The position numbers and the translations under genes were made by a program. DNA of 49,485 nt from Phycisphaeraceae bacterium (GTDB lineage Bacteria > Planctomycetota > Phycisphaerae > Phycisphaerales > Phycisphaeraceae), in NCBI GenBank assembly GCA_002716625.1, contig PBAS01000060.1:1-49485 (forward strand). Reading direction: 5' to 3'. Under the pieces are notes generated by a model. That model made no database searches and was not told the DNA's origin. It saw nothing but the letters and a program-made list of their open reading frames with translations. Below are positions 28,025 to 36,619 of the stretch, in pieces (position 1 is the stretch's first letter; each line of letters starts with the position of its first letter).

Positions 28025-28915
28025 ATGCAGGTAATTGATAAAATACCGCCGCCCCCAAGGCGACCAGCCAGTTCCCACAAGGGCACGTTCGGCACCGTGA
28101 TTGTCATTGGCGGTAGCCCCACGATGGTTGGTGCCCCGGCATTGGCAGCAACCGCAGCGTTACGTGCTGGGGCAGGATTGGCCAAGATTGCGGCCCCGCC
28201 TCAAGTGATCCCATTTGCCCTTGCCATTGAACCAAGCGCAACAGGGATTGAGCTACTTTCAACGATTGAACAGGCAAAAGCCGTCAGCATCCTCGACATC
28301 GCTGATCCCCAGCAACGTGCGGTGCTTGCAATTGGACCCGGCATGGGAACCACTGACCGGTCGCTTCAGTTGCCTTTTATTCTGGCATTATTCCAAGGCC
28401 CACGACCGGTTGTACTTGATGCCGATGGTTTAAATCTGCTGGCCGGCACAGGCGTACCGCCGCCGAATCTTAAACCGCAACACGCGCGGGATCCGCTTTT
28501 ACCCATTGTAATGACACCGCATCTTGGTGAATTCCAACGACTTGCCCAACCGCTTGGGATCCGGGATGACCCGACTGATCATGCAACCCGTCCGGCAGCA
28601 GCAGCCAAACTAGCCTCTTTTTATCACGCTGTAGTTGTATTAAAAGGGCAAAATACAGTTGTCACCGATGGTCAACGCCAGTTTATCAACCAAACCGGAA
28701 ATGCTGCACTGGCAACCGCAGGAACTGGTGATGTATTGACCGGAATCATCGCTGCCCTCATTGCGCAGGGGATGACACCGTTTGATGCTTCTGTTCTTGG
28801 CATCCACCTCCATGGACGGGCAGCAGACCGGTGGTGCGAGGATCATGGACCATCTGGGCTCACTGCTCGCGACCTGGCTGCACGGCTACCGGAGGCAATG
28901 CATGAACAAAGGTGA
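28025..28915 (+). CDS. nnrD: ADP-dependent NAD(P)H-hydrate dehydratase
   Basis: Repairs damaged NAD(P)H hydrate to NAD(P)H at the expense of ADP or ATP. The 296 residues form a ribokinase-like domain. GTVIVIGGSPTMVGAPALAA, LRAGAGLAKI, AIGPGMG (about 101-107), VVLDADGLNLLAG (about 133), VMTPHLGEF (about 160) and NAALATAGTGDVLTGIIAAL (about 225-245) are diagnostic of the YjeF C-terminal domain. The N-terminal epimerase domain (NnrE) found in many bifunctional homologues is absent. It starts 3 bp after the transglutaminase-like stop. Confidence 0.92.
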   Translation: MQVIDKIPPPPRRPASSHKGTFGTVIVIGGSPTMVGAPALAATAALRAGAGLAKIAAPPQVIPFALAIEPSATGIELLSTIEQAKAVSILDIADPQQRAVLAIGPGMGTTDRSLQLPFILALFQGPRPVVLDADGLNLLAGTGVPPPNLKPQHARDPLLPIVMTPHLGEFQRLAQPLGIRDDPTDHATRPAAAAKLASFYHAVVVLKGQNTVVTDGQRQFINQTGNAALATAGTGDVLTGIIAALIAQGMTPFDASVLGIHLHGRAADRWCEDHGPSGLTARDLAARLPEAMHEQR

Positions 28916-29029
28916 CTTTCCACCCGTAACAGCCTATAAGATTCCAACTTCCGGCCAAAGGAGATCCGGCTCGCTGACGATATAGTACCTATGTCATTAG
29001 ATATCAAAGCTACACGCTGGAGGCCTTAG

Positions 29030-30022
29030 ATGAAGGATGAATTAATCGTTGTTGCCGGTGGCGGTGGATTTATTGGCGGCCACCTCGTGGGCAGTCTGCT
29101 ACAACGCGGTTTTACACGCGTCCGCAGCGTTGACATCAAACCCTTTGATCAGTGGTATCAGACGTTTGACCAGGCCGACAATCGATTATTGGACCTGCGT
29201 CAGAAGGATGCTTGCGAGGCTGCCTGTAAAGACGCTTACGAAGTCTACAACCTTGCCGCAGATATGGGCGGAATGGGCTTTATTGAGAATAACAAGGCCC
29301 TGTGCATGTTGTCGGTACTGATCAATACCCACATGCTCCAAGCTGCCAAGCAAGCCAAAGTAGAACGCTTTTTTTATGCATCCTCAGCCTGTGTCTACAA
29401 CGCAGACAAACAGATCAGCGAAGATGTTGTTGCCCTCAAGGAGGAAGATGCCTATCCGGGAATGCCTGAGGATGGCTATGGTTGGGAAAAACTGTTCAGT
29501 GAAAGAATGTGCAGACACTTCACTGAAGACTTTGGACTATACACGCGGGTTGCACGCTTCCATAACGTTTATGGCCCCCACGGCACGTGGGATGGCGGAC
29601 GCGAAAAAGCCCCAGCAGCAATATGTCGCAAAATCATTACTGCCAAGTCCAGTGGGAAGCACGAAATTGACATCTGGGGGACAGGCAAGCAAACACGAAG
29701 TTTCATGTGGATTGATGACTGCATCAAGGGGATCGATCTGATCATGCACAACGAAGTCCCTGAACCAATCAATCTTGGCTCCAACGAGTTGGTCACAATC
29801 AATCAACTGGTCGATATCGTTGAACAGATTGCCGGCATTACATTGACGCGTTCATATCAGCTAGATGCCCCCAAAGGTGTCAATGGGCGAAACAGTGATA
29901 ACACATTGATCAAACAGTATCTTGGCTGGGAACCCGACACCAAATTATGCGACGGGATGGCAAAAACTTATGCGTGGATTCATGAACAGCATGCAGCCAA
30001 GCATCTCAACCAAGTCTCCTGA
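29030..30022 (+). CDS. NAD-dependent epimerase, GDP-mannose 3,5-epimerase-like
   Basis: Extended SDR sugar-nucleotide enzyme of 330 residues. GGGGFIGGHLVGSLL is the nucleotide-binding loop (about 9-22). ADMGGMGFIENN (about 77-88), FFYASSACVYN, the YGWEK pair (Tyr-x3-Lys) and RFHNVYGPHGTWDGGREKAP closely follow GDP-mannose 3,5-epimerase (GDP-L-galactose forming). Reaction: epimerisation of GDP-D-mannose at C3 and C5. WIDDCIKGIDLIM and INLGSNELVTI complete the fold. GGAGG six bases before the ATG supports the start. It is followed by a family 4 glycosyltransferase, so it probably supplies a sugar nucleotide for surface polysaccharide. Confidence 0.85.
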   Translation: MKDELIVVAGGGGFIGGHLVGSLLQRGFTRVRSVDIKPFDQWYQTFDQADNRLLDLRQKDACEAACKDAYEVYNLAADMGGMGFIENNKALCMLSVLINTHMLQAAKQAKVERFFYASSACVYNADKQISEDVVALKEEDAYPGMPEDGYGWEKLFSERMCRHFTEDFGLYTRVARFHNVYGPHGTWDGGREKAPAAICRKIITAKSSGKHEIDIWGTGKQTRSFMWIDDCIKGIDLIMHNEVPEPINLGSNELVTINQLVDIVEQIAGITLTRSYQLDAPKGVNGRNSDNTLIKQYLGWEPDTKLCDGMAKTYAWIHEQHAAKHLNQVS

Positions 30023-30073
30023 ACAATTGACTCTGGCTAGTAGTGCCGCACCCAGTCAATATGATGTGCGACC

Positions 30074-31324
30074 ATGAGCAAACCGAAAGGAACACTGCTC
30101 GTACTCAGCCAGGTATTTATACCTGATCCCGCCAGTGTCGGCCAGCATATGGCTGATGCCGCCGAGGAGATGGTCCGGCGTGGATACCGCGTCATTGTCT
30201 ACACCGCAAACCGAGGATATGACGACCCTTCAATCAAATTTCCCCGTCGGGAGGTGATTCGAGGCATTGAAGTTCGCCGCCTTGCCTTCTCATCATTTGG
30301 CAAGAAGTCGATTCTCTGGCGATTGGTTGGAGCCCTGTTCTTCATGATTCAATGCCTTGCCTTTTGTGGTTTCACGCCACGACTTGCCGGCATACTAGTA
30401 AGTACCTCGCCGCCGATGTGCGCAATCGCAGCTGCCATAATTGCCAAATTTCGTGGCGTTCTACTGAAGTATTGGGTCATGGACCTTAATCCCGACCAGA
30501 TGATTGCCCTAGGACGCATCAAATCCGACAGTACAACAGCCCGCATCTATGATGCAATTAATCGCTTTTCCTTGGACTGCGCTTCAGATGTCGTAGCTCT
30601 AGACCGCTTCATGGTTGACCGCCTTTGCCGCAAACGCAACATCAAGGATAAGGTTGTCGTGTTGCCACCATGGCCACACGAGGATCAGTTAAACCTCATC
30701 AACCACGCGGACAACCCATTTCGCCGCCAGTATAATCCTGACGGCAAGTTCGTGATTATGTACAGCGGCAATCACAGCTTCACCTCACCTTTGACAACGA
30801 TCCTCGAGGCAGCGCTCCAATTACAGGATTGTCAGGATCTGCTGTTCCTGTTTATTGGCGGCGGTGTCGGCAAAAAGGAAGTCGATGACATTATCGCCGA
30901 ACATCAACCGACAAACATTGTATCCTTACCCTACCAACCTTTAGATCAGATCAAGTATTCCCTATCCGCAGCTGACGTGCATGTCGTTTCCGTCGGTGAA
31001 AATGTTGCCGGAATTGTGCACCCGTGCAAAGTTTACGGCGCCATGGCGCTTGGTCGGCCGATCTTGTTGCTTGGGCCTGATCCCTGCCATGTATCGGATA
31101 TTGTCGACGAACATCAAATCGGGTGGCGAATTGCCCACGGCGCAGTTGACGACGCCTGCAAGTTAATTCAAAACTTCACAACTTCTGATCAAAAAAAATT
31201 AGAAGGAATGGGTAAACGGGCACAAGATCTGATCCGCATGCGATTCAGCAAATCAACCCTCATGAACGCGTTCTGTGATGTCCTAGAACGTGGCTTGGCG
31301 CCATCAGCCGACCAAAGCCCATGA
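30074..31324 (+). CDS. Family 4 glycosyltransferase (WbuB/colanic-type)
   Basis: A GT-B fold transferase of 416 residues, predicted to add a sugar to a lipid-linked polysaccharide intermediate at the membrane. N-terminal acceptor part: LVLSQVFIPDPASVGQHMAD, RRGYRVIVYTANRGY, a hydrophobic patch (about 85-125, LVGALFFMIQCLAFCGF) and VMDLNPDQMIALG, typical of WbuB-like proteins. C-terminal donor part: FVIMYSGNHSF, LFLFIGGGVGKKEV, SLPYQPLDQIKYSLSAADVHVVS and VYGAMALGRPILLLGP. The donor sugar is unknown; cotranscription with the epimerase suggests GDP-galactose or GDP-mannose. Confidence 0.85.
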   Translation: MSKPKGTLLVLSQVFIPDPASVGQHMADAAEEMVRRGYRVIVYTANRGYDDPSIKFPRREVIRGIEVRRLAFSSFGKKSILWRLVGALFFMIQCLAFCGFTPRLAGILVSTSPPMCAIAAAIIAKFRGVLLKYWVMDLNPDQMIALGRIKSDSTTARIYDAINRFSLDCASDVVALDRFMVDRLCRKRNIKDKVVVLPPWPHEDQLNLINHADNPFRRQYNPDGKFVIMYSGNHSFTSPLTTILEAALQLQDCQDLLFLFIGGGVGKKEVDDIIAEHQPTNIVSLPYQPLDQIKYSLSAADVHVVSVGENVAGIVHPCKVYGAMALGRPILLLGPDPCHVSDIVDEHQIGWRIAHGAVDDACKLIQNFTTSDQKKLEGMGKRAQDLIRMRFSKSTLMNAFCDVLERGLAPSADQSP

Positions 31325-31328
31325 ATTG

Positions 31329-31487
31329 TCACCCACCAAACCATGCGAGGGAAGGCTTCTCGACAAGCACCTCCACCCCAAAGATCTCCTGATGCTCCCG
31401 AGAACCGAGTTCATCTTTTAGTTTGTCGCGGAGGGGGGGGGACGGGTGACCATGGTGGCCAGAACAGGCCAATTCAATTATCTCCAC
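31329..31487 (-). CDS. Possible small protein downstream of tRNA-Phe (uncertain)
   Basis: A minus-strand frame of about 52 residues (starting VEIIELACSGHHGH and ending KPSLAWFGG) begins with a GTG eight bases after AGGA and ends just before the convergent glycosyltransferase stop. Composition is protein-like (alternating hydrophobic and charged positions, LRDKLKDELGSREHQE). A run of eight C bases near 31433-31440 is a risk for frame error. No family is recognised. Its start lies about 58 bp downstream of the tRNA-Phe gene, on the same strand. Confidence 0.3.
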   Translation of the reverse strand: MEIIELACSGHHGHPSPPLRDKLKDELGSREHQEIFGVEVLVEKPSLAWFGG

Positions 31488-31544
31488 CGATATAGTCCTA
31501 TCGTCCTGAACCCTGCCAGATTGGTTGAACATTCAATTTTCAAT

Positions 31545-31616
31545 GGCCAGGGTGAGAGTTGAACTCACGACACCTGCATTTTCAGTGCAGTGCTCTACCA
31601 CCTGAGCTACCTGGCC
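31545..31616 (-). tRNA. tRNA-Phe (anticodon GAA)
   Basis: On the minus strand the 72-nt sequence begins with acceptor arm GGCCAGG, which pairs with the final CCTGGCC. The D arm is GCTC/GAGC, the anticodon stem is CTGCA/TGCAG with loop CTGAAAA (anticodon GAA), and the T arm is GTGAGTTCAACTCTCAC. CCA is not encoded at the 3' end. It lies alone between the glycosyltransferase (convergent) and the aldehyde dehydrogenase (divergent). Confidence 0.95.
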
Positions 31617-31842
31617 GCCCCCTGTTCGTCTATCAGATAAATCTGATTGAGCGAGTTAGCTGCAATGTATCAGACACTAGCCGGATTACAACCAGCCCGC
31701 CCACACAACACCAATAGAGTTCGGGGAAATACAATATTCCCCCCTGCCGATCATTTGAGGCCGGTACCCCAACACCCTTTGGGGCACAATAAAAAAACAC
31801 AACCAACCCATCCATCATAGATTACATACAACCGATTGACTC

Positions 31843-31871
31843 TTGCCTCTATCGGCCAGCAGGGCGATACT
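31843..31871 (+). promoter_or_regulatory. Candidate promoter for the aldehyde dehydrogenase gene
   Basis: TTGCCT (31843-31848) and GATACT (31866-31871) are spaced by exactly 17 bases and each match the sigma-70 consensus at four of six positions. This would give a leader of about 60 nt before the ATG at 31940. Confidence 0.35.
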
Positions 31872-31939
31872 ATCTACTCTGAGTGCAGTTGGTAACAACC
31901 AAGTTATCTGTCACCATTCGAAGAGGAGTTCACTTCAAC

Positions 31940-33394
31940 ATGAAAATGGTCATTGGAGACGCAAAGACAACAGGCGTGACGGACAAGTGGGTTGACGTGA
32001 TTAACCCTGCCACGGAGCAGGTACATGCCAAAGTCCCTGATGCAGGCGTGGCGGATGTTGACCAGGCCGTCAAAGCTGCACGCCGGGCATTTGATGATGG
32101 ACCATGGTCTCAAATGACACCCAGCGAACGCGGCTCCCTGATGTTCAAGCTGGCGGACCTCCTCAAAAAACACAGCGATGAACTGGCCCTGATGGATACA
32201 GAAGACATGGGCAAACCCTATGTCCATGCCCGCGACCATGATCTACCTGCCTGTGTCAGCTTCATGGTTTATTGCGCTGGCCTGTGCGATAAAATCCGTG
32301 GGAGCCAGGTACCACAGGGCACCGACAAACACATCTATATCCTGCGTGAACCAGTTGGGGTTGTGGCTGCGATATGCCCATGGAATTTCCCCGCCGTGAT
32401 CACCATTCAAAAATTAGGCCCAGCGCTGGCCTGCGGTAACGTTGTTGTGCTCAAACCCGCCGAGCAATCCCCTCGATCCACCATACGCATCGGCGAACTT
32501 GCACTCGAGGCCGGGTTCCCACCGGGTGTCGTCAATGTCGTAACAGGGATGGGAGAAACCGGCGCAGCACTGGCCGCACACCCGGGTGTCGACAAGATCT
32601 CGTTTACGGGGTCCACTGAAGTCGGCCGGGCCATCATGCATGCAGCTGCCGATCAGATCCGGAAAGTGACCCTGGAATTGGGAGGTAAAACAGCCAACAT
32701 CATCCTTCCTGACGCAGATATTGACGCCGCACTAGCCTCAACCGTATTAACCAGTTGTTATAACTCCGGGCAAATTTGCACGACCGGATCGCGACTGGTC
32801 ATCAGCCACAAAATCCATGACCAATTCCTTGAGGCGTTGCAGGATCAATTCAACAACCTGACCATTGGCGATCCAATGCAAGCCGAAACGAAACTAGGAC
32901 CGCTCGTTTCTCAAGATCAGTACGACAAGGTCACCAGCTACATCGAGATTGGTAGCCAACAATACTCCCCCATCACATGTGGTAAGCGAGTCGGCAATCT
33001 CGACAAAGGCTATTACGTAAACCCGACGATCTTCGACCACGTGGCCGCCGACTCCAGGATTGCACAGGAAGAGATCTTTGGCCCAGTCATTTCGGTCATT
33101 GATTTCGATGGCCTTGATGAGGCCATTAGGATCGCCAATCAGACCAGCTATGGATTGGCCACAGCTGTATGGACAAACAATCTGGTGCAAGCCCACAAAA
33201 TTGCGGCCCGGGTTGACTGTGGTTTCGTGTGGATCAACTGCAACAACTACTGGGTTGCGCCCATCCCTTACGAGGGACACCGTGCCAGCGGGATTGGCGC
33301 GGATATGGGGGTTGAACTAGTTGAAAGTTACACCAAGCTCAAAAGCGTAGTCGTCAACCTCGACAATACCCCTCACCCATGGGTAGACGCATGA
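31940..33394 (+). CDS. NAD(P)-dependent aldehyde dehydrogenase
   Basis: Oxidises an aldehyde to the carboxylic acid in the cytoplasm. The 484 residues carry all family signatures: [32 protein letters not shown] (about 148), [29 protein letters not shown] (general-base Glu, about 252) and [12 protein letters not shown] (catalytic Cys, about 286), then [10 protein letters not shown] and [12 protein letters not shown]. It resembles betaine/gamma-aminobutyraldehyde and related dehydrogenases, but substrate cannot be set from sequence. ATG at 31940 is preferred over the GTG 19 codons earlier because AGAGGAG lies 11 bases upstream and the extension is non-conserved. Confidence 0.93.
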   Translation: MKMVIGDAKTTGVTDKWVDVINPATEQVHAKVPDAGVADVDQAVKAARRAFDDGPWSQMTPSERGSLMFKLADLLKKHSDELALMDTEDMGKPYVHARDHDLPACVSFMVYCAGLCDKIRGSQVPQGTDKHIYILREPVGVVAAICPWNFPAVITIQKLGPALACGNVVVLKPAEQSPRSTIRIGELALEAGFPPGVVNVVTGMGETGAALAAHPGVDKISFTGSTEVGRAIMHAAADQIRKVTLELGGKTANIILPDADIDAALASTVLTSCYNSGQICTTGSRLVISHKIHDQFLEALQDQFNNLTIGDPMQAETKLGPLVSQDQYDKVTSYIEIGSQQYSPITCGKRVGNLDKGYYVNPTIFDHVAADSRIAQEEIFGPVISVIDFDGLDEAIRIANQTSYGLATAVWTNNLVQAHKIAARVDCGFVWINCNNYWVAPIPYEGHRASGIGADMGVELVESYTKLKSVVVNLDNTPHPWVDA

Positions 33395-33448
33395 TCTCCT
33401 TGCCCCCAATCGAGCAACCATCACAAGCGGGGGATTCCACCAGCAGAC

Positions 33449-34411
33449 TCATTTAGGGAATCCATGCTGCCGACCAAGGGTAAACGCCGCAACGACGGAC
33501 GCATGGTCAGAGTCCGAGATCAATTTTTGATCATGGGGGACCAACGCTGACCCGGGTACAAGGTGTCTGGCCATCTGCCGATCAGCCAAAATATAGTCGA
33601 TGGTGCTTCGATAAGGATGACGCAGATAGGTAATCCGATGATCTTCGTGTAAATGCGCGTGCACATCCACAAGCCCCGAATCATGAATCGCCCGAAGTAC
33701 CGCTGAATCTGGCGTATCGTTCAGATCGCCAACCAGTACCGCCGGCACATCCGGGTTGCGGCGACGAGCTTCTGCAATGATCTCACCCGTAGCAATGGCT
33801 TCAGCAAGTCGCCACTTTGCACTGTTGGGATCGTCTAATGAATCAAGTTTACTCTTAAAATGAGCAACGTAGATATCCAGAAGATGATCAGACTCCATCA
33901 CCACGCGCACCCGCAATAGATCTCGCGCAAATCACCATGTGCCTGGGGCATCTGGAAGTACGAGCCGTGCAAATCGATGGCTCGTAAGACTCTAGATGGG
34001 TAAATGGCTGATCACACCCAGATTGATGCCACGGAAACTGTTTGTCGCCATGATTGCCACATCCTTAATAACCCGCCCCCGGCAAGAATTCATGCACCAT
34101 TGCCCGCAAGATGCCTGCATTTTCGATCTCCGAAAATGCCACACATCCGCATCCACATAGCGCACCATTCTTGCGACCTTTTCAATGGCGGAGCGTGGCT
34201 TCACGTTTGCCTCCTCATCATTCGTATATGGGTCACCAAAGACATCAAACATGTTCCCCACGTTGTATGCCATGATCTTGACCCGCCCCGCATAATGAGA
34301 CTCTTGAACCTTGGCTACCGCCTCGAACCCCAGCCCCAGACCGGCAACAACCATGACAGCCAGCAAGACCCCATGTATTGCATGCCCACTGCATCGAAAA
34401 TAACATCTCAC
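33449..34411 (-). pseudogene. Decayed endonuclease/exonuclease/phosphatase family gene
   Basis: The EEP-fold sequence is recognisable along its whole length: VKIMAYNVGNMFDVFGDPYT and DADV at the N-terminus, GINLGVISHLPI in the middle, and LDIYVAHFKSK, LVGDLNDTPDSAVL, YRSTIDYILADR and SDHASVVAAF at the C-terminus. It is broken by four small lesions. Near 34143 one base is lost (GATGTGTGGCA where DVVAFSEIENAG needs one more G). Near 34067 an extra T restores the frame (GGTTAT-T-AAGGAT). TAG at 33994-33992 replaces a probable GAG (LPI-E-SLTSHR). TGA at 33934-33932 replaces a probable CGA (GTW-R-FARDLL). The start is GTG at 34411, overlapping the asnB stop as GTGA, with a signal-peptide-like N-terminus. 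Conserved catalytic residues remain, so decay appears recent. Confidence 0.88.
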
Positions 34412-36288
34412 GATTGAATCCTTTTCCGAATCTGCATGCGCCAAACCGCCAGACTCAACAAGGCAAAGAGGCGATGCGAGTGATCAAGCTTCTCTTCCAC
34501 ATGCTCACGCATTAACTGTTCAACTGCCGATTCTTTTATACCCAGTTCCTCAAGGTGCCCGGACAACAAGCGATCAGCCAGAGGATCTTTAAGTTCCTTG
34601 CGAAACCACCGTCCAATAGGAACCGCAAAACCCTGCTTGGGCCGCAACGCGATTTCGGGGGCAATATCCGCCGGCAGAATATCTGCGGCAAACTGCCTTA
34701 ACAATCTCTTCAAGTGACCACCTGGCATCAACACATCAGACGGCCATTGGCAAACTGTCTCAACCAGTCTTTGATCCAAGAGGGGACAGCGGGTCTCCAA
34801 GGCAACCGCCATGGATGCACGATCAACCTTACGAAGCAAATCGTGAGGCAAATAGTTGTGCAGATCCCACCGCATTGCAGCACCGGACAAATCCGATGAG
34901 TCCGGCCAGTCCTTGACCCCATCCATGCAAGAATCTCTGCCAACAACACCTATCTCTTCCATTTGCCTTTCACTAAAGATCTCGACCATGCATTGATACT
35001 GCTGAAAATCCCCCTGAAAACGTGATGCCCGCATCAGCCGATTCAACCGTGTCCTCAATGAAAATGGCTGTCGCGAATCTGCGGGCACTGCAGGCAGATA
35101 CCGCAACCATTCCCGGCAATACCCCAACAAACGCATCGCACGATATCGGTTGTACCCACCAAAAAGCTCGTCGCCACCATCACCGGTCAACGCGACCTTC
35201 ACATGCTCCCGCGCCGCACGACTGATCCAATAGGTAGGCAACAGGGAACTATCTGCTAGCGGCTCGCCCATGTGGCGAACCAGATGAGCCAGATCCTCAA
35301 AAAAGGTCTTGCCCTTACCACCCGCATCCAACGGGAAAACATCCACCTGTCGGTGATGACAACCTAGCGAGACGGCAACCCGTCGAGCACAAGGGCCTTC
35401 GTCATAATCCGAATCATCTAGCGAAACACTAAAAGTCTGTAGAGGCCCATTGCCACTTTCCAAAAGTACACGCTGGGCCACCGCTGCAACAATTGAAGAA
35501 TCGATACCACCTGACAGGAAGCACCCTAACGGCACATCGGCCTCAAGTCGCAGTCGGACTGCTTCAGTTATAAGCCGTCGCATCTCTTGCAAACCGACTA
35601 CCGCTGCCACATTGCGGGGTGGCGCCTGCCAGTATCGCTCAACCTTTATCTGCCCTTGCCGATCCACCACCATCCAATGGGCTGCCGGAATCTGCTCAAT
35701 GCCCGCAATCATTGTAGATTCAAACGTATAGCCGTACCTAAGAAATGCCCTCAAAGCCGGTTGGCGAATGGAATCCGTTTCCAATGCCCCGACCAGACTG
35801 GCAAAGGCCACTTCATTATGCGATTGCCGCACGTACAACGGCTTTTGGCCAAGTCGGTCACGACAAAGAAACAGTTCTCCTTTTTGGTGATGCCAAATGG
35901 CAAATGCAAACTGACCTTTCAAGTGAGCAGGCAGTTCCCGACCCCAGTGGTGATAACCGTGCAACAGTACTTCAGTATCACTATGGTCTGTCTTGAATTG
36001 ATAGCCACATGCCTCCAACTGGAGGCGTAGTTCCCGATGGTTATAAATCATCCCATTAAAGACAACACTTATGGGCGGATCGGCATCCGTGTCACCCAAC
36101 TGCATGGGCTGCTCACCACCCACCAGGTCGATAATACTCAACCGTGCGTGCACCAGCGTGCAGTTGCCGACCTCAAGGATACCCTCGGCATCTGGCCCCC
36201 GTGGTCGCAAATGAGCAAGCATCGCTTGACACCGCGAAGAGTCAACCGGCCGACCATCCAAATCCATAATGCCCGCAATTCCACACAT
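34408..36288 (-). CDS. asnB: Asparagine synthetase (glutamine-hydrolysing)
   Basis: Transfers the amide nitrogen of glutamine to an aspartyl-AMP or similar acyl-adenylate. The start is set at ATG 36288, so that the nucleophile Cys2 (MCGIAGIMDLDG) becomes N-terminal after Met removal; longer readings add 34 unrelated residues. The glutaminase domain (1-~190) has LVHARLSIIDL, VFNGMIYNHRELR and DTEVLLHGYHHWG. The synthetase domain has the pyrophosphate loop SGGIDSSIVAAV (about 258), DDSDYDEG, TGDGGDELFGGYNRYRAM (about 365), CPLLDQRLVE and RPKQGFAVPI. The 626 residues are of family length. Homologues in polysaccharide loci sometimes amidate sugars rather than aspartate, which cannot be excluded. 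It is coupled to the downstream pseudogene by a 4-bp overlap. Confidence 0.93.
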   Translation of the reverse strand: MCGIAGIMDLDGRPVDSSRCQAMLAHLRPRGPDAEGILEVGNCTLVHARLSIIDLVGGEQPMQLGDTDADPPISVVFNGMIYNHRELRLQLEACGYQFKTDHSDTEVLLHGYHHWGRELPAHLKGQFAFAIWHHQKGELFLCRDRLGQKPLYVRQSHNEVAFASLVGALETDSIRQPALRAFLRYGYTFESTMIAGIEQIPAAHWMVVDRQGQIKVERYWQAPPRNVAAVVGLQEMRRLITEAVRLRLEADVPLGCFLSGGIDSSIVAAVAQRVLLESGNGPLQTFSVSLDDSDYDEGPCARRVAVSLGCHHRQVDVFPLDAGGKGKTFFEDLAHLVRHMGEPLADSSLLPTYWISRAAREHVKVALTGDGGDELFGGYNRYRAMRLLGYCREWLRYLPAVPADSRQPFSLRTRLNRLMRASRFQGDFQQYQCMVEIFSERQMEEIGVVGRDSCMDGVKDWPDSSDLSGAAMRWDLHNYLPHDLLRKVDRASMAVALETRCPLLDQRLVETVCQWPSDVLMPGGHLKRLLRQFAADILPADIAPEIALRPKQGFAVPIGRWFRKELKDPLADRLLSGHLEELGIKESAVEQLMREHVEEKLDHSHRLFALLSLAVWRMQIRKRIQS

Positions 36289-36451
36289 TAAGTAAGAGTG
36301 TAACGGGTGTTGAGTTGGCTGCAGTGCCTGATGCCCAATCTCCCCCAGTTCATCAGTACCACGCACAGAATACTGTGATGGATCTACCACACCGGATCAG
36401 CCCACCGCCCGACACTGCAATTCGCAAGGGATGTCATCCCAAACAAAGTCT

Positions 36452-36474
36452 CTATAGCCGTCCCCTATAGCCGT
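36452..36474. repeat. Short direct repeat CTATAGCCGT x2
   Basis: Two identical 10-bp copies at 36452-36461 and 36465-36474 lie 13 bp apart (centre to centre), between aspS and asnB, about 165 bp upstream of the asnB start. They could be a tandem protein-binding site. The remainder of the 330-bp asnB-aspS gap shows nothing else. Confidence 0.3.
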
Positions 36475-36619
36475 AACAGCAACCACTTAGCCCACCAATC
36501 GCCAATTCATGGCGACCGCAGGACGGCACCTGGGATAATCAGAAAATCCTCGAACAAAAACGCCCAGTGACGGACTCTTAATCAAAACAACAGATTGGAG
36601 CAGATCCCGCGGTGAATCA

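Noticed and set aside
33932-33994. In-frame TAG and TGA as possible recoding (readthrough or selenocysteine)
   Set aside because: Two different stops plus two frameshifts within about 210 bp are better explained by gene decay; no recoding element is visible.
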